Below the pieces are notes generated by a model. The model was not told the DNA's origin and searched no databases. It saw only the letters and a program-made list of their open reading frames with translations. Below are positions 1 through 5,757 of a stretch of 15,158 nucleotides of DNA, in pieces. The DNA comes from an uncultured Anaerolineaceae bacterium. Its GTDB lineage: Bacteria > Chloroflexota > Anaerolineae > Promineifilales > Promineifilaceae. The position numbers and the translations under genes were made by a program. How positions within the stretch are numbered: the stretch's first letter is position 1; each line of letters starts with the position of its first letter. The DNA lies in the NCBI GenBank assembly GCA_937967805.1, contig CALBTC010000104.1, forward strand, positions 1-15,158, in the 5' to 3' direction.

Positions 1-1
1 C

Positions 2-247
2 CCGCCGTGGTGGCACTACGACGTGCTGCGCGGGCTGGAATACCTGCGCCGCGCCGGCGTCACGCCCGACGAGCGCGTGGCCGAGGCAATTGAACTGGTG
101 GAATCGAAACGTGATGGTGACGGCCGTTGGCCGCTCGAAACCCAATACCCCGGCCAGATGCCGGTCGAAATCAATGAAGGCGAAGGCCGGCCAAGCCGGT
201 GGAACACGCTGCGCGCCTTACGCGTGTTGGACTGGTATGCGGCATGA
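2..247 (+). CDS. C-terminal fragment of an alpha/alpha-toroid (prenyltransferase/squalene-cyclase-like) protein
   Basis: An open frame enters from the left edge (reading PPWWHYDVLRGLEYL) and ends with TGA at 245-247, so only the last 81 residues are present. A segment reading DGRWPLE resembles the QW-type repeat of terpenoid cyclase and prenyltransferase toroids, and the ending SRWNTLRALRVLDWY fits the last helices of that fold. Short bacterial proteins of this kind are usually annotated as squalene-cyclase-like or hypothetical, and no substrate can be inferred. The stop codon overlaps the ATG of the next gene (ATGA), which suggests one transcript and translational coupling. The family call rests on a short tail and is moderate; that this is a real coding end is well supported. 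Confidence 0.65.
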   Translation, partial: PPWWHYDVLRGLEYLRRAGVTPDERVAEAIELVESKRDGDGRWPLETQYPGQMPVEINEGEGRPSRWNTLRALRVLDWYAA

Positions 248-1038
248 GCAAGCCGTGGCACAGCATTCGCACGATGATTGAGCGCACCGCTACCGCCAAA
301 GGGCGGGCAGTGAGTGGCGCTTTTTCTATTGAGGGTACCCGGCTGCACGAGCGGGCTTTGCGGGCGGGTTGGTGGCCAACGGCCGTTCTCGTCACAAAAT
401 CCGTCTGGCAAAATCCAGGCGAACGGGAAGCGGCCGTTTTGCAGCAGCTCGCCAGGCACCACATCCCCTGCCACCCCATTCCCGATGCCGAAATGGATAC
501 GCTAACCCAGGGACGCAGGCTCGGTGGCCTCATCGGACTGGTGCCGCTGCCCGCGCCGCTGGACCTGGCAGAATGGCTGGCCGCAAACGCGGCACCAACG
601 CTGCTGGTAGCGGTTGAGGTCGTTGATCCGGGGAACGTGGGCGGGATGCTGCGCACGGCCCACGCGCTGGGAGCCGATTTGTTCATCACCGTGGGTGGCA
701 GCGATCCGTTCCATCCGCGGGCTGTGCGCACCTCAATGGGCAGCCTCTTCAAGCTGCCGGTGGTTTCTACCAGCCTGCCCGACTTGTTTGCTGCGCTTAA
801 AACCACTCCCATTCAAACAGTTGGTACCGTGGCCGAAGGTGGCGTTTTGCTGCCGCAGCTTAAAGTTGGAACAGGGGGAACGGCCGTCTTCATGGGCAGT
901 GAATATTGGGGCTTGCCCGACGAACTGCCGGCCCGGCTCGATCAGCGCGTCACTATTCCCATGACGCCAGGCATCGACTCCTTTTCTGTCAATGCAGCCG
1001 CGGCCATTGTGCTATACGAACTCCGACGGCAAAAATGA
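244..1038 (+). CDS. TrmH/SpoU-family RNA 2'-O-methyltransferase
   Basis: The predicted 264-residue cytosolic protein would use S-adenosylmethionine to methylate a ribose 2'-OH in rRNA or tRNA. All three SPOUT signature motifs are visible: motif 1 DPGNVGGMLRTA at residues 128-139, with the catalytic-type Asn131 and Arg137; motif 2 MGSEYWGLPDEL at 217-228; and motif 3 IPMTPGIDSFSVNAAAAIVL at about 238-257, which forms the knotted cofactor site. Residues 20-100 match the usual N-terminal RNA-binding domain (YSIEG-type start, here FSIEG). The start at 244 is chosen because it overlaps the previous stop as ATGA and begins just before the conserved region; an earlier alternative start at 199 would run inside the upstream gene. 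The length is normal for the family. Family members with known targets include RlmB and TsnR, but the target here cannot be read from sequence. Confidence 0.93.
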   Translation: MSKPWHSIRTMIERTATAKGRAVSGAFSIEGTRLHERALRAGWWPTAVLVTKSVWQNPGEREAAVLQQLARHHIPCHPIPDAEMDTLTQGRRLGGLIGLVPLPAPLDLAEWLAANAAPTLLVAVEVVDPGNVGGMLRTAHALGADLFITVGGSDPFHPRAVRTSMGSLFKLPVVSTSLPDLFAALKTTPIQTVGTVAEGGVLLPQLKVGTGGTAVFMGSEYWGLPDELPARLDQRVTIPMTPGIDSFSVNAAAAIVLYELRRQK

Positions 1039-1046
1039 ACAAGCTC

Positions 1047-1110
1047 TTGTCACTCCCGCGCAGGCGGGAGTCCATAGGGAGGTGGATTCCCCCATTCGCG
1101 GGAATGACAA
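1047..1110. repeat. REP-like double palindromic element
   Basis: The outer ends are near-perfect inverted copies (TTGTCACTCCCGCG at the left, CGCGGGAATGACAA at the right), and each half carries its own small hairpin, for example ACTCCCGC...GCGGGAGT at 1052-1071. The arrangement folds as a two-armed cruciform or cloverleaf. The core CCCGCG(N)GCGGGA next to a TGGATTCC box matches a type of short dispersed intergenic repeat seen in many bacterial genomes. That match is from memory and was not searched. It lies in the gap between two converging genes. Confidence 0.7.
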
Positions 1111-1155
1111 TTGAAGCTTGGGTTGTTTGGCGACGAACTGTCTTGCCAAATACCT

Positions 1156-1171
1156 CTCTGTGTTCGCTGTG
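1156..1171. repeat. Paired CTCTGTG-type heptamers, copy 1
   Basis: The heptamers CTCTGTG and CGCTGTG are separated by TT. A closely related pair (CTCTGTG-AA-CTCTGTG) lies at 2811-2826, also intergenic. Together they look like remnants of a small dispersed repeat. The function is unknown. Confidence 0.35.
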
Positions 1172-1176
1172 ACCAT

Positions 1177-1214
1177 AAAAAAATGCCGATCTCGGAGGGA
1201 GAACGGCATTTTTT
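1177..1214. terminator. Bidirectional intrinsic terminator
   Basis: AAAAAAATGCCG at 1177-1188 and CGGCATTTTTT at 1204-1214 form a stem with a 15-base loop. There is a T-run on the + strand and, by symmetry, a T-run on the - strand. It sits between the 3' ends of the converging methyltransferase and MocR-type genes and can end both transcripts. Confidence 0.8.
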
Positions 1215-1276
1215 AGAAGGAGGAGGAAAAATATTGTTGTTAACCTGTCATTTAGAGCAGGCGTGACGGCCGTTTC

Positions 1277-2737
1277 TTACCCCTCATTTTTCCCTTTCAA
1301 CAAAGTTGCGATGACCTCGCCCAGACGGGCCACGCCCTGCTCAATCTCCGGCTGGCTCAGGCCGCTGAAGCCTAGCAAAATGGCGGGAGGTGGAGATGGC
1401 GTCATGAAATATGACGCGGCCGGATAAACACCCACGCCCGCTTCTGCCGCCGCCTGCACCACGGCCGTTTCCGACAAACGGGTTGGCAAATAGAGCATCA
1501 CGTGCAGCCCGGCCGGCTCATCGGTGTAGCGCACTAAATCGGGCAGATGGGTTTGCAGCGCGGCCACCAGCGTCTGCCGCCGCTCGCTGTATGCTTCGCG
1601 CAGATGGCGCAGGTGACGCTCAAAATGGCCTTCCACCATGAAGTCGGCCACGGCTGCCTGGGTCAGCGTCGGCGCACCACGGTCGATGAGCTGCTTGGCC
1701 TGGACAAACGGCCGTATCAACCCGTCCGGTAGCACCACGTAAGAAAGGCGCAGCGCCGGGAAAAGCACCTTGGAGAACGTGCCCAGGTAAATTACCCGGT
1801 CATCCACCGCCAATCCTTGCAGCGCCGCCAGTGGACGGCCGTCGTAGCGCAGTTCACCATCGTAATCATCTTCTATGATGAGCGCGTTGTGCTGCCGGGC
1901 CCATTGCAGCAGGGCCATCCGGCGCTCTAGCGGCAGCGTGCCGCCCTGTGGAAACTGGTTCGACGGCGTCACAAAGGCCATCTTTGCCCGGCTGTGTTCT
2001 GGAATTTTGTCCACCACAAAGCCGGCATCGTCAACGGGAACGGCCGTTAACAGTGCCCCGTTCAGTTGAAACAGGGAAAAGGCATCAGCGTACCCCGGCG
2101 TCTCCACCAGCACCTCATCCCCAGGCTCCAGCAGCAGCCGGGCCAAAATATCCAGCGCCTGCTGAGCACCATTCACAATCACCACCTGCTCCGGCCGGCA
2201 GGTCACGCCACGCCAGCGCGTCAGGTAATCGGCCAGGGCCTGGCGCAGGGGAAAAAAGCCGGCGACGGAGCCAAAGCGGGAAAGCATGGCGTCGTCGGTG
2301 CTCAGGTAGCGGGCCAGCAGCTTGCGCCAGATGTCGTAGGGAAAAATGTGGGGGAAGGAGCGGCCAAAGCCAAAATCAATCTCAGGGCGGGGCTGCTTGT
2401 TGGTGGAGGCAACGGCCGTTTGCAACACCCGCTGACCCCACGCTGAGAAATCTGGTTGAAACGGCCGTGCCGCTGCCTCCCTTTCAGCCACAGCTGACAA
2501 ATACGGGGCAATAAACGTCCCTGCCCCACGGCGACGCAGCACAAAGCCTTCCGCCTCCAACTGGTTATACGCCTGGGAAACGGTAATGCGAGCCACGCCT
2601 AATTCGCCGGCCAACTCCCGGCTGGGCGGCAGGCGCTGGGATTCAAACCGGCCGTGCAAAATAGCCTCGCGTAGCTGATGATACAATTGCAGGTATAATG
2701 GTGTCTGACTTTGTTTATCTAATGTCCAGTAGTTCAT
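1277..2737 (-). CDS. MocR/PdxR-type GntR-family regulator with aminotransferase-like domain
   Basis: The 486-residue protein has a winged-helix GntR domain at the N-terminus (about residues 10-76, with PPSRELAGELGVARITVSQA and a wing ending GAGTFI). It is followed by a fold-type I aminotransferase domain (about 120-480). The PLP-binding landmarks are present: Lys323 in GTFSKVLFPALRL, Asn260 in PSNQFPQG, the EDDYDGELRY stretch with Asp290 and Tyr292, and Arg330. Such regulators normally bind PLP and an amine or amino acid, and control vitamin B6, GABA, taurine or similar genes, often the divergent neighbour. The ATG at 2737 is preferred: it has AGG nine bases upstream and gives a standard N-terminus (MNYWTLDK). 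Alternatives are an ATG at 2746 and a poor upstream extension to 2851. The divergent neighbour is a TetR gene, so the target is unclear. Two ACGGCCGT words fall within Thr-Ala-Val codons near its middle. Confidence 0.93.
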   Translation of the reverse strand: MNYWTLDKQSQTPLYLQLYHQLREAILHGRFESQRLPPSRELAGELGVARITVSQAYNQLEAEGFVLRRRGAGTFIAPYLSAVAEREAAARPFQPDFSAWGQRVLQTAVASTNKQPRPEIDFGFGRSFPHIFPYDIWRKLLARYLSTDDAMLSRFGSVAGFFPLRQALADYLTRWRGVTCRPEQVVIVNGAQQALDILARLLLEPGDEVLVETPGYADAFSLFQLNGALLTAVPVDDAGFVVDKIPEHSRAKMAFVTPSNQFPQGGTLPLERRMALLQWARQHNALIIEDDYDGELRYDGRPLAALQGLAVDDRVIYLGTFSKVLFPALRLSYVVLPDGLIRPFVQAKQLIDRGAPTLTQAAVADFMVEGHFERHLRHLREAYSERRQTLVAALQTHLPDLVRYTDEPAGLHVMLYLPTRLSETAVVQAAAEAGVGVYPAASYFMTPSPPPAILLGFSGLSQPEIEQGVARLGEVIATLLKGKNEG

Positions 2738-2923
2738 AATTAACATCCTGACCCAAGAAAGCCATAGAGGAAAAAGAGAAGATAGAGAAGTTGAGACCAA
2801 TCTCAAAAATCTCTGTGAACTCTGTGGTTCATATTCAAACAAAGATACCATAGTTCAAAAGGGATATTGACGCACTTTTACCAAACGCACTATCCTATGG
2901 CAAAGGAACGGGCCTGAATCAAG
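2738..2923. promoter_or_regulatory. Divergent promoter region between the MocR-type and TetR genes
   Basis: This is the only space for the two divergent promoters. On the + strand TTGACG (2867-2872) and TATCCT (2891-2896) are 18 bases apart and make a plausible sigma-70 promoter about 27 bases before the TetR start. On the - strand TTGAAC and TATGAA in the segment around 2831-2858 are a weaker candidate with a 19-base gap. A perfect hairpin TTGAGA-CCAA-TCTCAA lies at 2791-2806, inside the expected MocR-type leader. Both regulators belong to autoregulating families, so operators are expected here, but none is proven. Confidence 0.5.
2811..2827. repeat. Paired CTCTGTG heptamers, copy 2
   Basis: CTCTGTG (2811-2817), AA, CTCTGTG (2820-2826), then G. 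It is related to the pair at 1156-1171 and lies in the MocR-type leader next to the 2791-2806 hairpin. This suggests a small dispersed repeat, not an operator. Confidence 0.35.
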
Positions 2924-3547
2924 ATGGCTTATCGAAGCAGTGAAAAAACGCGCCAGAAAAAGGATGCCAAGCGGACGGCAATGATGCAAGCGGCCGTTCA
3001 GGTGTTTGCCGAAAAAGGATATTACGCCGCCACCGTGCGCGACATTGTCAAGGCAGCCGACGTGGCCATTGGCACATTTTACTTTTACTTCCCTGACAAA
3101 GAGACATTATTTGTTCATCTTTATGAGGAAACGGCCGATTTTTTGCTGCAAACGATTGACCAGGCCATCCGCAGCCGCAGTGATTTGGTTCAGCAGCTTT
3201 CGCGTGGGATTCAAGCTTACCTGAACATTGCCATTTACGAACCGGCTGTGGTGCAGCTTCTGCTGGTTGGGGGCGTTGGGGCCGTACCTTCCTTAGAAGC
3301 AAAGCGGCTTGCTTTTCGGGAACGCCTGGTGCGGCTGTGGCAACGGCCGTTAGACAAGGCCATCGCAGCCGGCATTATCCCCGACCAAAACAGCCGCCGG
3401 GTGGCCGAAGCGTTTGCCGGGGCATTTGATGAAGTAATTTTACAGCTTTTGGCTACACCAGAGCCAGACCAGGATGCGGGAGCCGTAATTCAAGAGCTAA
3501 CTTTGTTTAGCCTGCGCGCCATTGCCTACAAAGGAAATCCGCCGTAA
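2924..3547 (+). CDS. TetR/AcrR-family transcriptional regulator
   Basis: The 207-residue cytosolic DNA-binding protein has a typical TetR N-terminus. The first helix contains AAVQVFAEKGYYAATVRDIV, and the helix-turn-helix spans about residues 37-56 (DIVKAADVAIGTFYFYFPDK), with the signature G-T-F-Y-x-Y-F leading to a conserved KETL. Residues 60-207 form the variable ligand-binding and dimerisation domain, so the inducer cannot be guessed. Family members usually repress their own and adjacent genes until a small molecule binds. The histidine-kinase gene starts 40 bases downstream and is probably in the same transcript. The ATG at 2924 lacks a strong ribosome binding site at normal spacing. Confidence 0.9.
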   Translation: MAYRSSEKTRQKKDAKRTAMMQAAVQVFAEKGYYAATVRDIVKAADVAIGTFYFYFPDKETLFVHLYEETADFLLQTIDQAIRSRSDLVQQLSRGIQAYLNIAIYEPAVVQLLLVGGVGAVPSLEAKRLAFRERLVRLWQRPLDKAIAAGIIPDQNSRRVAEAFAGAFDEVILQLLATPEPDQDAGAVIQELTLFSLRAIAYKGNPP

Positions 3548-3587
3548 GAAAAAGTTTCCGACCGGGCAGAAAGTGCAAGATCGACAA

Positions 3588-5459
3588 ATGGATGATCACA
3601 ACAAAACCAAAGATGAGTTGATCCGCGAGTTAGAGCAATTACGATCTCAGTTAGCAGAACAAGATCAATCGTCATTCACCCCGTCCCAAAATATTGAGCA
3701 ATTAACTGCCCTTACTGAAGCCGCTGAGTCATTTTTGGGGATTTATGATTTGCCTTCGTTGTGGCCCCGCATAAAAACGGCCGTGCAAAACACGCTTCAA
3801 CCAGACCGCATGGCCATTTTTATTTACGACCCAGAGAACGACACGCTGAACTGCCCTTACTATTTTGGTCTCTCTCAAACGTACATCGATCATATTAACG
3901 AAATTTTCCGTGACGCGCCCGGCACCGAGCAGCTTAATCGCCTGGCTTCTGTTTGGATCGAAGATGCACAGACAGATCCTTCATTCAATGACCTGCGTGA
4001 CCTTGTTAAGGCGGAGGGGTTTCACGCGGTTGCCAGTTTCCCCCTGATTGACAACCGGGGCAAAACAGGCGGAGGTATTGCGCTGTATTGGGATGAGATA
4101 CGGCCGTTAAACAGCAGCCACATCAATACCGGGCACACCCTGGCCCATATGATCGCTCTGGCGATTAACACCATTACCTTGTTTACCCAGACCAGGGAAG
4201 CCTTACAGCGAGAGACACAGCTTGGTGAAATTAGCCGTATGCTCAACACCACGCCGGATTTGCCCACCCTGCTGGGCAGCGTCGTAAAAATGGTGGCTGA
4301 ACTGATTAAAGCTGACAGCGGGTTAATTGGCCTGGTCATCGACCGCGACATCATGACCTTTTATCCGCACAACGTGCCCAACTGGATGAACCTGCGACCC
4401 GCGCCCCGGCCGCGTGGCCTGGCCTGGCAAATTGTTAGAAATTGCGAACCCATTTTGGTTACCGACTATCCCAACCATCCTGAAGCGATGCAGAAATGGA
4501 TCAAAGCCGGTGTCACCACCTTTGTCGGTGCACCACTGCGGGCTCACGATAACTGCCTGGGTATGTTGGCCCTGTTCAATTTGAATAACTCACCGCGTCT
4601 TTTTAATCAGCGTGACCTTGATTTAGTTGTATCCGTGGGGCAGCAAGCAGGCACAGCCATCCAAAATTTGCGGATGCTGGCCGAAACCCAACAGCGGGCG
4701 GCCGCCATGGCCGCCGCCCTCAACCGGCAGGCCGAGTTGGACATCATGAAAAACAATTTCACCCAGAGCGTCTCGCACGAGCTGCGCTCTCCGTTGGGCA
4801 TCATCTACGGCCATGCGGAACTGCTGGCCAGTGAAAGTTTGGGCGAGCTTAATGAAGATCAAAAACAATCCAGCCAGATCATCATGCGGCGCGTGCTGAT
4901 GCTCACCAATTTGGTAGAAGACCTGACCGCCCTGCTGGCCGCTGAAACCCAGGAACTGCGTCGTGAAAAAATCGATACAACCATGCTGATTTATTCGCTG
5001 CTGGCAGATTACCAAATGCGGGCGGAAGATTTAGAAATTAGCCTGGAAGCTGAAATTGCCGAACCAATGCCCTGGATTCGCGGCGACAGCACGCATCTGC
5101 GTCGGGTCTTTGATAACCTGGTCTCCAACGCTTTCAAGTACACGCCGGCCGGTGGCAGCATCACCCTGCGGTTAAGAGCAGAAGGTGAAGATGTACACAT
5201 TGAAGTAGCAGACAGCGGCGAGGGCATTCCAGAAGACAAGATCGGCCGTATTTTTGAGCGATTTTACCAAATCGAAAGCGGCTCCACCCGGCGTCACAAA
5301 GGCACGGGCCTGGGCCTCACCCTGGTGAAAGAAATCGTGGAAGCCCATCGCGGCACCGTGACGGTAAAAAGCGAACTAGGCAAGGGCACAATCTTCACCA
5401 TTCTCATCCCCGGTTTCTTTCCTCAAAAAGGTAAAGATCAAGCAGAAGCTCCAGAATAA
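3588..5459 (+). CDS. Soluble sensor histidine kinase, GAF-GAF-HisKA-HATPase
   Basis: The 623-residue protein has no membrane segment. Residues 4-27 look like a short coiled coil (KTKDELIRELEQLRSQLAEQ). Two GAF-type sensory domains follow at about 45-200 and 215-365, then an Ala-rich helical linker (365-390). The HisKA domain has the phospho-accepting His397 in FTQSVSHELRSPLGIIYGH. The ATPase domain shows the N box (FDNLVSNAFKYTP, Asn510/Asn514), G1 box DSGEGIP at 542-548, F box ERFYQ, and G2 box GTGLGL at 572-577. It should autophosphorylate in response to a small molecule, redox or light signal sensed by the GAF domains. No receiver-domain gene lies next to it, so it is an orphan kinase. The ATG at 3588 is chosen over an in-frame TTG at 3522, which would overlap the TetR end and add a basic tail unlike the family; neither has a clear Shine-Dalgarno site. 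Confidence 0.93.
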   Translation: MDDHNKTKDELIRELEQLRSQLAEQDQSSFTPSQNIEQLTALTEAAESFLGIYDLPSLWPRIKTAVQNTLQPDRMAIFIYDPENDTLNCPYYFGLSQTYIDHINEIFRDAPGTEQLNRLASVWIEDAQTDPSFNDLRDLVKAEGFHAVASFPLIDNRGKTGGGIALYWDEIRPLNSSHINTGHTLAHMIALAINTITLFTQTREALQRETQLGEISRMLNTTPDLPTLLGSVVKMVAELIKADSGLIGLVIDRDIMTFYPHNVPNWMNLRPAPRPRGLAWQIVRNCEPILVTDYPNHPEAMQKWIKAGVTTFVGAPLRAHDNCLGMLALFNLNNSPRLFNQRDLDLVVSVGQQAGTAIQNLRMLAETQQRAAAMAAALNRQAELDIMKNNFTQSVSHELRSPLGIIYGHAELLASESLGELNEDQKQSSQIIMRRVLMLTNLVEDLTALLAAETQELRREKIDTTMLIYSLLADYQMRAEDLEISLEAEIAEPMPWIRGDSTHLRRVFDNLVSNAFKYTPAGGSITLRLRAEGEDVHIEVADSGEGIPEDKIGRIFERFYQIESGSTRRHKGTGLGLTLVKEIVEAHRGTVTVKSELGKGTIFTILIPGFFPQKGKDQAEAPE

Positions 5460-5592
5460 TTGCTCTACTCCTGGCGCCAGATGTGGTTGGCGATGGATGA
5501 AGAAGAGAACGGCCGTCACCCCCATCAACAAGCCAAACGTCCCCGACGACTACCACACTGCAAACACCTCCTCAAACTGTTAAAAAATACTG

Positions 5593-5621
5593 TTGTACAA
5601 ATTTCGTACGATTTGTATGAG
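5593..5621 (+). promoter_or_regulatory. Candidate operator/promoter with inverted repeat TACAAAT-N8-ATTTGTA
   Basis: Seven-base arms TACAAAT (5596-5602) and ATTTGTA (5611-5617) are perfect inverted copies with an 8-base spacer, the geometry of a dimeric repressor site. The left arm is also part of the palindrome TTGTACAA (5593-5600). TTGTAC (5593-5598) and TATGAG (5616-5621) lie 17 bases apart, so a weak sigma-70 promoter could coincide with the repeat. It lies about 140 bases before the binding-protein start. The sequence is AT-rich against its surroundings. The binding protein is unknown. Confidence 0.4.
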
Positions 5622-5666
5622 ATTTCGGACCAGAAGCGCGTAAGCTACCTTGTGTTTAGAACAATG

Positions 5667-5731
5667 TGCAAAGAAGGGGTGGGGAGCGGCGCGCCTGCGC
5701 CATGTTTAACTTTTTCCACGACTTCTTTGCA
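5667..5731 (+). promoter_or_regulatory. Nested stem-loop in the 5' leader of the binding-protein gene
   Basis: The outer arms TGCAAAGAAG (5667-5676) and CTTCTTTGCA (5722-5731) are perfect 10-base inverted copies. They enclose an inner hairpin GGCGC-GCCT-GCGCC (5688-5701). The structure ends 26 bases before the ATG at 5758. If transcribed it would form a 65-base structured leader, which could affect mRNA stability, translation or ligand sensing. It matches no riboswitch class that I recognise. Confidence 0.4.
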
Positions 5732-5757
5732 AATAAAATAGAATGCGGTGAATATTT

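Larger units (their letters stand above)
5460..5757. other. Intergenic regulatory stretch before the binding-protein gene
   Basis: No convincing gene is seen in these 298 bases; the one open frame (5460-5741) starts with TTG and encodes a composition unlike a real protein. The stretch holds a perfect 10-base palindrome CTGGCGCCAG (5471-5480), one ACGGCCGT word (5509), an inverted repeat at 5596-5617, and a nested stem-loop at 5667-5731, the last two listed separately. TAAAAT at 5734-5739 could be a -10 box for the following gene, but no good -35 accompanies it. Confidence 0.6.

Noticed and set aside
171..812. A 213-codon frame antisense to the RNA methyltransferase
   Set aside because: The composition is Ser/Arg/Pro-rich as expected for a shadow frame, and the + strand carries all SPOUT motifs.
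1039..1276. A tRNA or small RNA gene in the first intergenic gap
   Set aside because: No T-loop or anticodon arm pattern was found. The structure present is explained by the REP-like element and the terminator.
2761..2900. Three CCATAG/CTATGG words between the divergent regulators as an operator set
   Set aside because: Hexamers with irregular spacing in AT-rich DNA. Too weak to call without conservation data.
3522..3587. TTG start for the histidine kinase
   Set aside because: It lies inside the TetR gene and adds a basic tail. The ATG at 3588 gives a normal N-terminus, though neither has a strong ribosome binding site.
5460..5741. A 93-codon open frame after the kinase gene
   Set aside because: It starts with TTG directly at the kinase stop, has no ribosome binding site, has a composition unlike a folded protein, and overlaps the operator and stem-loop candidates.
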